A stretch of 64,000 bases of DNA, taken from Saposhnikovia divaricata. Taxonomy: Eukaryota > Streptophyta > Magnoliopsida > Apiales > Apiaceae. The stretch is from positions 141,249,501 through 141,313,500 of the forward strand of contig CM071596.1 of the NCBI GenBank assembly GCA_036435485.1. Reading direction: 5' to 3'. The notes beneath the pieces were generated by a model, which had not been told where the DNA came from, searched no databases, and was given only the letters and a program-made list of their open reading frames with translations. Below are positions 23,820 to 36,255 of the stretch, one piece after another; the first letter of the stretch is position 1; every line of letters starts with the position of its first letter. The position numbers and the translations under genes are program-made.

Positions 23820-24737
23820 ATGGTCAAACTTTATGAGATATCTAAGGAGATCGTGGTAAGGCATGGGGTTCCTGTGAGCATTAGAGACCCAAGGTTCAAC
23901 CCCAGGTTCTGGAGGAGTTTTCAGGATTGTGTGGAGACCAAATTAATCATGAGTACTGCATACCACCCCCAATCAGACGGACAGAGCGAGAGAACCATCC
24001 AGACCATAGAGGACATGTTGAGAGTATGTGCCATCGATTTTAAGGGAAGTTGGGTTGACCACTTGCCGTTGATCGAATTTTCCTACAACAACAGTTACCA
24101 TGCGAGTATAGGCATGCCCCCATATGAAGCTTTATACGGACGAAGATGTCGGTCTCCCTTGTGTTGGGAAGAAGTTGGAGAGCGGAAGATTTTAGGGCCT
24201 GAACTGGTCCAACAGACAAGAGCAACTATCGATCTCATAAGAGGACGGCTGGTAGCAGCCCAGGACAGACAGAAGAAGTATGCGGACCAGACCCGCAAGG
24301 ACAAAGAATATGAAGTAGGAGAGTTTGTTATGTTGAAAGTATCACCGTGGAAAGGATTGATGAGATTTGGTAAGGAGGGAAAACTAAACCCGAGGTTTAT
24401 TGGACCTTTTGAGATCTTGAAACGAGTTGGGAAGTTAGCCTATGAATTGGCTTTACCCCCGAGCTTACAGCAAGTACATAACGTGTTCCATGTGTCCATG
24501 CTACGACCCTACCATACCGACTTCCGGCATGTGATAGAACATGATCAAGTGGATTTGCAACCGGACTTGACATATGTAGAGCAACCCGTAGAGATCATGG
24601 AAAGAAAAGAACAGGTGCTGAGGAACAAGGTTGTCAAACTAGTGAGAGTCTTATGGAGAAATCAGAATGTCGAAGAATCAACATGGGAACTAGAGAGCGC
24701 AATGCGTGAAAAGCACCCCCAACTGTTTTCAACTTGA
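23820..24737 (+). pseudogene. Integrase C-terminal half with chromodomain-like tail (element E)
   Basis: An uninterrupted 305-codon frame. Residues 1-95 cover the second half of the integrase catalytic core, with STAYHPQSDGQSERTIQ at 45-61 carrying the catalytic Glu. Residues 100-215 are the DNA-binding C-terminal domain (PWKGL, IGPFEIL). Residues 250-305 form the chromodomain-like module (VLWRNQNVEESTWELE), thought to guide integration into heterochromatin. Near residue 21 three residues present in D, Val-Ser-Asp, are missing; the Asp belongs to the DDE catalytic triad. The N-terminal half of integrase is lost, so this is not a functional enzyme. Confidence 0.88.
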
Positions 24738-24753
24738 TTCCGGGACGGAATCC

Positions 24754-24770
24754 TTTTAAGGAGGGGAGGC
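24754..24770 (+). other. Polypurine tract of element E
   Basis: TTTTAAGGAGGGGAGGC ends directly at the 3' LTR start. Confidence 0.88.
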
Positions 24771-27700
24771 TGTAAGAACCCTAATTTTTGGTAATATTTC
24801 CTTTTATTTAATATCTTGTGACATTGTCATTATGGAACCTTTCTAGTCATCCCCGTTGATTTATCGAATTGATTTTCTGAGAAACTGCGTTGTTGCATTA
24901 TGATGTAAGATATACAGAGAGATTGCGAAGGCAAGAGTCTTACTGTTAGTAATATTTATGAAAATTGGAATTTGAGAATGGTTAGCGTATTAAAGGATTT
25001 ATTAAGAATTATGACGAGGAATTATGGACATTCGAGGAATTTACGCAATAAGTACTTAAGGAATTATAGGGGGAAATCTCTACGTGACGAAATATTATTA
25101 CGAGAGAATAATTAAATTACGATACGAAATAAGGATTAAATAACAAGTATTAGTGGTAGGATAATATTACAAGGAAAGAAAATATATGTAAATGCCATGT
25201 AATTAGCTAGTTAGAAAAGACAAAGAACTAGCATGTTGGATGATGCACCTAGGGGGACACTAGGGCATGGATGCAACCTAGGCTATAGGCTTGGCATGTG
25301 ACTACTCCTTGTTAACAACAATTATACCTAGCATGCTTGCATTTCTTTTTATCATTTCAAACAAACAAAACAAGAAAAACACTCCCCCCCCCCCCTTGAA
25401 TACCATTCAGCCGAACTGCATAGGGAGAGAGGGAGAGATTTTTCTCTCCAAGTTTTCTTCATTTACATCCTTCCTAAGGCTTCCTTGGATTATATTAGAG
25501 GTATGGTAAAAATTTCAAAGCCTTCCATCCATTAGTTTTTGAGTTATGAATTGTTGAAAGTGAGAAAAGTGTTAACATAAGTTTGTTTTCTTTTAGATCT
25601 TGCATTGTGAGTGTTGTAGGAGGCCATCTAAGGTGTTTTTAAGTTGTGTAAAGTTTGTACCAGGTCTCTAGGAGCTCAAGAAGGTATGAAATCTCAAACC
25701 ACCCTTGGATAAGTGTTGTTCATATAATATGGTAGTAGATCCATGTATTTTAGGGCTTATCTTGAATGTATATGTGATGGATAATATGGATCTTGAGTTT
25801 GATGTTGAGATTGTGATTTTTATGATTATGGTTAAGATATATATCTCCATGAGTGTTATGAGTCATGACCTAAGTGTTTTAAGTGGTGTTTATGTTATGG
25901 AAGTATGAAAAATGGTTGATGTAAGTGATTTGAGCTTGCTGAATCTGTCCAGGAACTTTGACCTGTGTTGTAGCACGATTTTGAATACCCAAATGATGTC
26001 CCCTGATGTCCTACCTTATATTGTTGGAAATATAATTGAATGTAGTTTCTGGAAATGTAAGGTTCATAGCTAGGTGATGTGTAGATTTTTAGTTATGGCC
26101 AGAGGAGTGAATTTTGTTTCTGGACTATGGACTGCATTAAGTGACCCCCTTGTGAACCTTGTTTAAACCCCTTAAAATATATTTGGGGTCGTGGAAAAAT
26201 TTGAGAATGTAAGTAATGCAGTGGTTAAGACTACCCAAAAGGAATTGGATTAAAATATGAATTTTTGGATTTTATAAAAATGCTAGAGTAAAATTCGCGC
26301 AATGGAAAAAGGTCGATTAGTGGAACATTATTCTAGGGTTAGTGGTTATGGTTCGAACGTGGTAACTAAATTAAGTCGAGTAAGTGACGAGCGTAAACGA
26401 GTGATGTCAGGGACCTGTAGTGGGGCTAGGGAGTCATAAGACGAAGTCGTTAAGTTAATTTCGTACCCCCTTAAAACCCCGTAATTAGAGAGAAATTGTT
26501 AAGGTACTAACGAACGATTATTGTTTATGTATAGATCGTTCGAATTCGCACGCACGACCACCCCAACCAGACCAAGGCAAGTTTACTTTTCAAAACTTAT
26601 CTATATACAAGGACTTTTACTGTTGTGTTTGTAGTTTTCAAATGATATCAAATGCCATGTTTATCGAAGTATCGATGCAATTGAGATTGAACAAGTATAT
26701 GTATGCTTTTACCCCTTGAACTTAGATTGAAATGTTTTCTTCGGACAACGACTCTAGCAATAGAGGTCGTAGCGGTCCGTATATACTATTGACCGGGGAG
26801 CGGTATATTATTATATCGTATCTATAGGGCGAAAACCCGAAGGGTCATTCGGGTGGTATCGTATATTCAAATAACTATCGTTATATCTTCGTAAATACTC
26901 GAAACCCTATCTTGGATTAAGAGTTTATTTTACCGAATAATTATTTTATTAATTATTAATATTAAATCTTAAAATATTATTTATTAATTACTGTTCATTA
27001 TTTAAAGACAAAGTTAATCCAAGATACTTTTTAAATACTTCAAACTCGAACTCTTTCGAACTCAAAACATTTTCGAAAACCCCTGGTCAGATTCTGTTTC
27101 TTGTATGATTTCAAGAATCATCGGTCGACTGATGTCGGACCTCAATTACTCTGTTTTCAATCAAAATCAAGTTTTAAAAGAAAAGAAAAAGGGACTCTGG
27201 CAGGTGTGGGAACCGTTGACGAGCGATTCCCGGGATGTGTAAGCGGCCGTGAGCCAGGCGGTCCATCACTTATTATTCCGGCCCAGGTGTTGCCGAAGGA
27301 TGATTACGGATGTAGTTTTCATCGAGGGTGATTACGGATGTAGTTTTCACCCGAGGGATAGTTACGGATGTAGTTTCTATCCTTCTATCGGTAGAGAAGA
27401 CCCGCGGATTATTGGACTTGGATGTGGCGACTGATCATCGTCAATCCTTGTCAGGTTTTTATGTTTTCTTTAAGTCCCATCCTCCACTTTGGAAAAATAC
27501 TCAAACACTGCTTCTTGGGCCTAAGTGCCAAGTGGCTGATAGTGTTGTTTTGATGAGAAAATATTGACATCGTGCAGTATCTAGAACTGCAAGATTTTCT
27601 ATAAAGATTGGCACGTGATAGTGCACTCTTGCAATTGTTTCAACGAATGAAATGTTTTTGTATGAGAAGCCTTCTAAGCTAAAGGAAGGAAAGAGGTTTG

Positions 27701-28387
27701 AAATGATATATTCCCTGTACAGTATGATGATTGTAGAGTGTTTTGCCGAAAATGATATACTCATATGTATATATATTTTCAAACTTGAGATATATTGAAA
27801 TGGGAACCTTATAAAGGGTTCATATGTTATTATTAAAGCTCCCTAGTGAGTATAGATGTTTCATTCAAACTCGGGCATATATATTGTCCAATTATGTTTT
27901 GAAATATGAGATATATGCCCATATAGTTGGGAACGTTTTCGAAATGAACCACATTATTATTTTACAAAATGGTGAACTTGCTGAGCATTATGTAGCTCAT
28001 TATTGCTTTATAAAAACTTTTCAGAAAGAGAAGAATTTGGTCGGTTAACTCCGCGACAGCAGAAGAGGAGTAGAAGATTTACCCCAGAGATGATTTTGTT
28101 TCTGATAAATACTGCAGAGTGAGTCTGATAGGTTTTCAACTGTAATAGTAAGACTTGTCTTCAAGTGTAGTTGTATAAGTGGAATTGCGTAAGACCCTGA
28201 TTTGTACAAATGAATTGTAATATTTAGTGGCACCTTTGATTATCGTTTCTGAGACTCTAACTTGATGGTGTGTAAGATTGAGGTATGAATGGATGTATTG
28301 TTGAGTTGTAAAGTTAATACAGGTATGATATGGTTGAATGGTGGCGTGACGACCTGAATCTCTGACCTCAGATTTGGGGGCGTCACA
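24771..28387 (+). mobile_element. 3' LTR of element E
   Basis: 3617 bp, almost identical to 15023-18640; about 17 substitutions and one C-run length change were noticed by eye. It ends GGCGTCACA directly before the TGCAA duplication. Confidence 0.94.
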
Positions 28388-31300
28388 TGCAAGCTCTGTT
28401 ATGCATAATTTTGGTGATTAAACTGTATTTTGATGTTATTTAAGTAATTAAATTGAGTTTAAACAAGTTTGGTATGTGTTCTTGAATTTCGAATAAAACC
28501 CTTGCCGTCGGTGGTCTTTTTCGGCGAGGGTTGGCCGGTGGTGGTGTTTGGTTGCATTTTCAGTCTTTATAATGAAGTTGGAGTTCGTATATGTGCATAA
28601 ATCCAATTGCATGCAAGAGTTTTAGTAGTTATGATTTTTGTTCGAATTAATTATATATATGTATGAACTTTATAAATTGCTAAATGTTTAATAATTGCTA
28701 ATTTGTGATGTGATAATGATTTTGATGTTAATTAGATGATAATTAAGCTGCAAGAACAATTTTCCAGATTATAAAGATGTAATTCGAATTTTTATAAATT
28801 AATATGAGTTATTCAAATTTTATAATTATAATTAGTAATTTGAAATTGATTTTATCATGATTGTGATGTTTCTAGTTAATTTCAGATTTTTATTAAAGGT
28901 TATATGAATATATAAAGATGCATATGTGATTCTTGATTTATTTGATAATAATTCGAATTTTGTGGATTTATATGTATTATTGAATTTTATGATTAATGCA
29001 TGATAATTCAAAATTAATTTTGGTGATTATGTGATAAGAGATTGTCAATTTGATATGTAAGTATGGTACTTAAAATATGTATGTTAAATTTCAAATTTTA
29101 GGTTTAAAACATCAGTTGTATGATTTAGTGATTATGTTTGATAATCGATAAAGTACTATTTAGTGATTATGTGTGTTATTATCGGATGAAAGTCATATGA
29201 TTATGAGCTGTTATGATTTGTATAATCCATTGGGAGTGTAGGTGGATTTAAATCCATCGTAGGTACTTGATTATGAATTTGAGTCGGTTATATTCCGACG
29301 GGATAGTCCTATTTACAGAGGAAACTCTGCCCGATTTTCGTCAAAAATATAAGTTGCAAACCTATAGTATATTCTTATAAGTTGATTACAAGTCAAGATG
29401 ACATTACGTGTTAAGTGCTTAAGTGACTTATGTGGATTCATGCTATAAATGCTATTTGATTATGTGCTTACATTATCTTAGTGAGGTACGTAATAAGAAT
29501 GCGATATATATGTTAAGTGATAATGCGATATAGGAATCGATTGGGTAGATTAGGATAAGTCGTATTAGAAGTATAGTATTCTAAAATAGTGATATGGTTT
29601 ATGTAGATAAGAAGGACGTAAGACCTAGCGATAAAGGAAAGGCTAAGGTCGAGTTTCAGTAAGCTGAGCTGTTGAGCTGTTGCATTCTACCGGAGGCAAG
29701 TAACTCTGTCTTTCCCCTGAAAGTTTATATTATTGAAACTATTGTCTTCCGTTGATTCAAGCATGCCTATTCTATACCATGTTGATCACACTTCTGTTAT
29801 AAACTTACCTTTGCATGTACCCAAAATCTTTATTGATAAACCCTGGTTCAACACATGTAAACCCTAGACCAGCATAATTCTTTTTAATTGCTTCTTGACC
29901 ATACTGTCACCCAGAGATAAACAATACTAATTCTTTTTAATTGCTTCTTGACCATATATGTCCTATGATTTACTATAATCCAGTCATATTGACTGACCGA
30001 TAAACCAGTGTTCCACTTAACTATGTCCGTGACCCGGATACCCTATGTTGATTTTAAAATACTTATCAAATATCATATTGCCCTAAACATTGTTTTACAA
30101 ACTTGTTATACTTTATCAATGACTTTTAAACTTTACAACTTGATCAAATGATTTCAAAACTAAACCTAATTGATATCTTTGACCTTTGACTTGGACTGTT
30201 CCCTTATACTCCGATTGAAATCCAGATTTCCATTTGAGTCTATATCTTCTTGATTCAGACTTTTACCCTCTTTCATTGATGTCAGAACACTTAGTCCAAC
30301 CCTTTGACTTTTATCATTGCGAATCAAAATGAGTTGTTTTCTTAAAAGATTTTGAAGTTACTTAGACTGGGCTGATCTGTTATCAGAGAGTCGATGGTAC
30401 TTCGAAGTAAAGGTTTTCTAAAAGATTAAGTATTAAAATGTTTTATAAAGTTAAAAAGAGTTTTGTAAAGTCTAATGTTTTAAAAATGAGATTTCTAATA
30501 AAAATGTTAGGAACTCCGTCTAAATGGTTTCCACGGATTCCTGACGATTGGAGAGACGGGGCGAACGGGTAATGCTGGTTCCGTCAGTTTTTCCGATGTA
30601 GTATTGTGTAGTTCTGGTCTGTCCAGTTCGACACCTTTATAGGCCAATGTGTTACCTCTTGGGAACCCAAGCTATCCTAATGAAAGGAAATGATGGCCAG
30701 AGGGACTTTGTGTCCGGTATGGGGACTTTATTGGCTGATCACCCGTATTGTCTATTATAAAATAAAAACCGCCAATCAGTTTTTCTTAAAGTGATGATTA
30801 CGTTTTATTTAATATGAAATGAAATTGGTTTACCGATTGAAATGTCAATTACTTTACACAGTTCTGAAATATCAGATGATATCCTGTTTTTACTAAATAC
30901 CAATATTGTTTTTATCGCTTCCAGTACACTTATGTTACATCTTGAATTACTGTCATCCTTTGCAATACCCTGTTGTATTATATTCAGTTGAGATATTTAG
31001 TTACTTGCTGAGCGTTGGCTCATTATTATTTTTCTAACCCTTTTGACAGTAATCTAAGAATCATGGTTCGTATGATCCAAACCGTAAGGAAGCGCATCTA
31101 CCGTGTCCCTGAGTTGGTCCGTTTTGAGATAACTCCCGAGGTAGATGCAATAACAGCTCAGTGAGGAGATCTTTAGTTAGTTGTGAGAATTGGCAGTAGA
31201 ACTTTTGAGAACTTTGGTTTGTAATAATAATATATTTTGAATTCAGGTTTGTAATAATAATTAGTTAGACGATGGCTTGCTTGTTTGATACCATTACCTG

Positions 31301-31431
31301 TGAAAGATCTTGGATAGTAGTGTTGGGGCCAGTCAGCATGTTATATTTATATTATATTTTAGGTTGTTTGCTTCTAGATGTGTGTCAGTAACTCTCCGAT
31401 CTAGGCCCCAGGTCGGGAGGGCATCACATGT

Positions 31432-31443
31432 TGGTATCAGAGC
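31432..31443 (+). other. Primer-binding site of element D (tRNA-iMet)
   Basis: TGGTATCAGAGC, 3 bp after the LTR end at 31428. Confidence 0.95.
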
Positions 31444-31640
31444 TATGGGTTTTGGTCATTGAAACAAGCCAGTAATTTAGGATCATTAATAAAAGAAGTA
31501 GATACAATTAGGATTTGAGAGTGATAGATGTAGTGAGTGATTATAGGTTTAGGTTTTTCCTTCGCGATAGATCATTAAGACTAACATAATTTAATTCGTT
31601 TATATTCTACGTGTATATATATATATTATTACTACAGGAG

Positions 31641-32231
31641 ATGGAGTTGGACGATGATGCCCCGTTACATCTGGATCCTGATAGTTCATCTGAGGAGTCC
31701 GACCCTTCGGAGGCGATGTCTGATGCTGATGCCGAGGTCGAGTCTGATACTGAGGTCATATCCTATTCTGAGGTTGAGAGTCCTACGGCCCGTGCCGACA
31801 TTCCTGTTCCTATTACTGAGTCTGTCCCTGTGTATGAGCCTGTTACCGATACCGTGCCTGTTTCAATCCCAGTACCAGTTGTGACCCCATCTGTCACCGA
31901 GCACGGCGAGTCCTCTATCGGATCTTTTTCAGTTCCCGAGCCGGTACCTGAGCCTACCTTTGAGGATATGATTAGTAGGTGTGAGAGTTTAGCAGGTCAG
32001 AATGCCGAGTTGAAGGAACTTATCGAGAAAATGAAAGTGGAAGCGCAACTTCGAGTAGATCTAACCGCTATTGATTGGAGCGGACGTATCAGGATATTGG
32101 AGGGTGCTGTTAGGCACCGTTTACACTGGAACCCTATTACACATGATGTACTAGCCGAGGCTCGTAGACTTTCGAGTGTGATTTGCTGGACGTTATGTGA
32201 GCTTCGCGAGACCCGAGGTTCCCGTGATTAG
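31641..32231 (+). CDS. Extra acidic ORF between PBS and gag of element D, function unknown
   Basis: 197 codons from ATG 31641 to TAG, without interruption, in an element whose gag-pol is broken seven times. The N-terminus (residues 1-45) is very acidic with Ser (DSSSEESDPSE). Residues 50-105 are Pro/Val-rich with repeated PVP, PVY and PVS steps. From about residue 110 a charged segment (NAELKELIEKMKVEAQLR) looks coiled-coil-like, followed by a basic stretch. An earlier GTG-initiated extension (31611) is less likely than this ATG. Sequence just before it (ttattactacag) could act as a splice acceptor. It resembles no Gag or Pol domain I recognise. Extra ORFs upstream of gag are known in Ogre elements; I am not aware of this one. 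Confidence 0.55.
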   Translation: MELDDDAPLHLDPDSSSEESDPSEAMSDADAEVESDTEVISYSEVESPTARADIPVPITESVPVYEPVTDTVPVSIPVPVVTPSVTEHGESSIGSFSVPEPVPEPTFEDMISRCESLAGQNAELKELIEKMKVEAQLRVDLTAIDWSGRIRILEGAVRHRLHWNPITHDVLAEARRLSSVICWTLCELRETRGSRD

Positions 32232-32697
32232 ACTACTGCTGTGGAGATGGTTGTGAGTGGGACATTTGGTAGAGCCCACTAGTGTTAGTTATGTTTACTA
32301 CTAGTCTAGGATGTTTTCCAGTTTTCCTAGTGCTAGTAGACGGATTGTTGTTGTTTTAGTTTGTTTATTTCAGTTCGGATGTAGAAGGGCTGAATGCCCT
32401 TAACTTTTATGATCTTTTGTGATGTTGGATCGTTTTCGTCTTAGTGACGTATGCATATTTCGTATATCCCTGTGTTCATTGCTTTACTTATCGCTTTTTA
32501 CATATTGTCTTTACATACTGTATTTCCATAACTTAGTAACCTGTTCATATGAACCCTGTTGCATGATTTATAACTTTACCCATATCATATTGTCTTATCG
32601 GAACCGATCGTCTATTGGTACCAGACGGAGGAACCCTATTTCTTTTGAATATAGACTTACTTGTTATTTACCAACTGTTTACCTTCTTATCAGAAAG
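32232..32697 (+). other. Leader between the extra ORF and gag of element D
   Basis: T-rich, without coding content, ending just before the gag ATG in a T-rich stretch and AG (cttatcagaaag). It may be untranslated leader or an intron. Confidence 0.5.
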
Positions 32698-33369
32698 ATG
32701 CCTCCCAGAAGAACCCGTCAAGCTACCAACAATGATAACCAAGACCAACAAAATCAAGATAACCCTACTATGGCCCAGATGTTCCAATTACTTCAACAAC
32801 AAACTGCTGCTTTTGTTCAACACCAACAACACCAAGCTGCCCAACCTGCTACAACTTTTAAATCTTTCCAAGCCATTCACCCACCTGAGTTTAAAGGTAC
32901 TTTGAACCCTGTTGAAGCTAAATCTTGGTTGATGGATATCGAGAAATCTTTCACGTTAGTTAGGGTTGATGAAATTCAGAAGGTGGAGTTTGCCAGTTTT
33001 TATTTGAGGGCAGAAGCGAATTTTTGGTGGGAGTCTGTTAAGGCCGCAGAAGGAAATGCGATTACATGGCCAAGATTCGTAGAATTGTTTAATGAAAAAT
33101 ATCTGCCAGGTTATTTACAAGACCAGTTCGAGATTCAATTTATGGAATTGAAACAAGAAGGGATGACTGTTGCGGAGTATGAGGCTAAATTTACTGAGTT
33201 ATCCAGGTTTGCACCCCAGTATGTAGGAAATGAAGCTAGTAAGGCTAAGAAGTTTTGGCATGGATTAAAGCCTTGGTTAAGAAGTAGAGTTGCTGCATTC
33301 GAGTTGAGAACCTATTGTGCTATTGTGCAGAAGGCAATGATTGTAGAAGGAGAAAGTGAGTTGAATTAG
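32698..33369 (+). pseudogene. Gag capsid part of element D
   Basis: Starts at ATG 32698 (MPPRRTRQ), the usual start of chromoviral gag; the frame extends further upstream, but that part is leader-like. A Gln-rich stretch (residues 15-50) precedes the capsid domain (FKSFQAIHPPEFKGTLNP, WLMDIEKSF, and WPRFVELFNEKYLP near residue 120). It ends at an in-frame TAG (33367-33369), after which the same frame continues into the zinc-knuckle region, so the stop is a mutation and not the natural end. Gag would assemble the particle. Confidence 0.88.
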
Positions 33370-35229
33370 AAGGAGAAAGCTGGTAAAAAGAGAAAGTTTG
33401 ACAAAGTGGAAAAGATTCAAGAGACAGAAGGTCAAATGAGTTTTCAGAACAGAGGAAGGTTTGGAAATCGACCAGGAGGACAGAGAAATTTTCAGAAGTT
33501 TGGAGGTGGTAACGGAGGACAAAACCGTAGACCCCAAGGAGTAAACCCTCAGGCTATAACAAGACCCGTACTACCAGATTGCAAAATTTGTGGAAGAAAG
33601 CACCCGGGTATCTGTAATAAGCCTAACATAGTTTGCTACAAGTGTGGGAAGAAAGGACATTATGCTCAAGAATGTCCGGAAGTGAAGTCAGTAGGATTAA
33701 CTTGTTATAAGTGTGGCAAGATTGGCCATATTGCTAAGAACTGCAAGGAACCTGTCCAGACTGCTAATGTTTTGAGGATAACCACACCACTAGCACCGCG
33801 ACAAGTGCCGTATCAAGCACCTCAACCTAGAACCTGTACTTTCAACATGTCTGTCAAAGAAGCTGTTAATGATGCCGATGTGGTTGCAGGTACGCTTCCT
33901 GTTAACTCTCTTAAAGCTAAAGTTTTAATTGATTCTGGAGCAACTAGATCCTTTATATTTGAAAGATTTCTTGATAAATTGCACTGTGAGATTCGTCCAT
34001 TAGAAAAGGCATTAGTAGTAGAAGTTGCTAATCAGGATAAGATTTCCATAGACCGGGAGTGTCCTAACTGTAATATTGAGATTGGAGGATTTCTTTTCTA
34101 CGTGGATTTATTACCATTTAAGTTGGGAGAGTTTGATGTTATTTTAGGAATGGATTGGTTGTCCGCGAGTGATGCGCAGATTGAGTGTAAGAAGAAGCAG
34201 GTTAAGTTACATACTGAAGATGGTAGTGAGGTAGTATTTCAAGGACAGAAGCAAGATAAGAAATTTCTAACGTTTATGCAAGCGAAGAGATTGTTAAATC
34301 AAGGATGTGAAGCTTATTTAGCACATATAGTTGATACAGAGAAACAAGTCCCTAAGATGGAAGACATTCCAGTTGTAAATGAGGAATTGCCCGGATTACC
34401 TCCAGATAGAGAGATTGAATTCCCGATTGAATTGGCACCAGGAACTGAACCTGTATCTAAAGCACCGTATCGAATGGCACCTGCTGAGATGAAGGAGTTA
34501 GCCACTCAATTGCAAGATTTATTAGATAAAGGAGTTATAAGGCCGAGTGTGTCCCCGTGGGGAGTGCCAGTGTTGTTTGTTAAGAAGAAGGATGGAAGCA
34601 TGAGGTTGTGTATTGATTATAGAGAACTCAATAAATTGACTATCAAGAATAAGTATCCATTGCCAAGGATTGATGATTTTTTTGACCAACTGAAGGATGA
34701 TGCTTACTTTTCTAAGATTGATTTGAGATCAGGTTATCACCAATTGAAGATTAAACCAGAAGATATTCCGAAGACTGCATTTCGCACGAGATATGGACAT
34801 TATGAGTTTTTAGTGATGGCTTTCGGATTGACGAATGCGCCAGCTGTGTTTATGGATTTAATGAATAGAGTGTTCAAGAGATATTTGGATAAATTCATAA
34901 TTGTATTTATTGATGACATCCTTATATACTCGAGAAACCCTGAAGAGCATGCCGAGCATTTGAGAATAGCATTGGAAACCCTGAGAAAGGAAAGATTATA
35001 TGCCAAGTTTTCTAAGTGTGAGTTTTGGTTGCAAGAAGTGCAATTTTTAGGTCATGTGATTAGTAAAGAAGGAATTCGAGTGGTTCCTGCTAAGATTGAA
35101 GCTGTGGTGAGTTGGAATAGACCAAGAACTCCTACTGTGGTGAGAAGTTTTCTAGGATTGGCTGGTTATTATCAAAGATTTGTACAAGATTTCTCAAAGA
35201 TTGCTACCCCATTGACAAAGTTGACCTGA
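33370..35229 (+). pseudogene. Nucleocapsid, protease and reverse transcriptase of element D
   Basis: Same frame as gag. Two CCHC zinc knuckles begin at 33634 (CYKCGKKGHYAQEC) and 33703 (CYKCGKIGHIAKNC). The protease motif DSGAT lies at 33931-33945. Reverse transcriptase follows, with LCIDYRELNK, the first catalytic Asp in SKIDLRSGYHQL, and FIDD at 34906-34917 in place of the common YxDD. The RT thumb/connection segment (FLGLAGYYQRF) precedes an in-frame TGA (35227-35229). All catalytic residues of this segment look preserved, so inactivity comes from the stops. The listing as a separate frame is artificial; it is part of one gag-pol. Confidence 0.9.
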
Positions 35230-36255
35230 AAGAATGAGAAGTTTATTTGGAATGATAAGTGTGAAGAAAGTTTTCAAGAGCTAAAGAAAAGATTAGTTTC
35301 AGCACCAGTGTTAGTATTGCCAGATGATAAAGGAAATTTTGTTATCTATAGTGATGCTTCGCACAAAGGATTAGGATGCGTTTTGATGCAACACGGAAAT
35401 GTTATTGCGTACGCTTCGAGACAGCTTAAGCCGCACGAACAGTAGTATCCGACACATGATTTGGAGTTAGCTGCAATTGTGTTCGTGTTGAAAATATGGA
35501 GACATTACTTGTACGGAGAGAAGTGTGAAATTTTCACTGATCATAAGAGTTTGAAGTATATCTTTACCCAGAAAGAGTTGAATATGAGACAAAGAAGATG
35601 GTTGGTGTTGATTAAGGATTATGATTGCACGATAAGTTACCATCCCGGAAAGGTGAATGTTGTCGCTGATGCGTTAAGTAGAAAGGAGAGGTTGAATACA
35701 TTCACTATGCCAAAGGAGTTATTCCGAGAATTTGAGAAGTTAAGTTTAGAAGTTTATGATTCAAAAGATTCAGATGAGTTTTTGAGTACAATGACTTTTC
35801 AACCAGAGTTGTTGGAGAAGATTCGGAGATGTCAGGAGGAAGTGATGAATTGTGAGATGAATACGTTGACTGGAGAAGAGATTTATACACAGAAAGATGA
35901 TCAAGGTATTTTAAGATTTGGAGGAAGAATATGGATTCCTAAAGTAGAAGAATTGAAGAACGAGATTCTGAGTGAAGCCCATAGTTCGAGATATTCTATT
36001 CACCCTGGAAGTACAAAGATGTACCGAGATTTGAAAGAGAACTTTTGATGGCCAGATATGAAGCGTGAGATAGCTGAGTGGATAAGTAAGTGTTATACTT
36101 GTCAGAGGATTAAAGCAGAACATCAGAAGCCAAGCGGATTGTTACAGCCATTAGATATCCCTGAGTGGAAATGGGAGCACCTTGCCATGGATTTTGTAGT
36201 AGGATTGCCAAGAACTAAAGCAAATCATGATGCGAATTGGGTAATCATTGATTGA
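35230..36255 (+). pseudogene. RNase H and integrase N-terminus of element D
   Basis: Continues the gag-pol frame through two stops, TAG (35443-35445) and TGA (36046-36048), to a third, TGA (36253-36255). RNase H carries SDASHKGLGCVLMQ, THDLELAA and TDHKSLKY with the Asp/Glu/Asp residues, then the HPGKVNVVADALSRK tail. The integrase zinc domain shows the His pair near HSSRYSIHPG and CYTCQR. The catalytic core begins with AMDFVVGLP, holding the first Asp. The integrase reading resumes after each stop without a frame change. Confidence 0.88.

Larger units (their letters stand above)
15023..28387 (+). mobile_element. Element E: young, non-autonomous Tekay-type chromovirus inserted in D
   Basis: Flanked by a perfect TGCAA duplication (15018-15022 and 28388-28392). 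Two 3.6-kb LTRs differ at only about 17 bases by eye. The internal region (18641-24770) has a tRNA-iMet PBS and a PPT, but gag, protease, RT and RNase H exist only as decayed remnants. The sole long frame is the integrase C-terminal half with chromodomain (23820-24737). Recent insertion with dead pol implies the enzymes came from another copy. Confidence 0.93.
14162..31428 (+). mobile_element. 5' LTR of element D, split by element E
   Basis: Parts 14162-15022 and 28393-31428 match 37256-40970. The first bases are TATAACG against TATGACG in the 3' LTR, where TGTGACG would be usual, so the terminal G has changed in both. A (GTAT)n run lies at about 14965-15000 and a (CT)n run near 14813. The part at 29121-29265 is missing from the 3' LTR, with a 3-bp gta repeat at the break. 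Confidence 0.92.
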
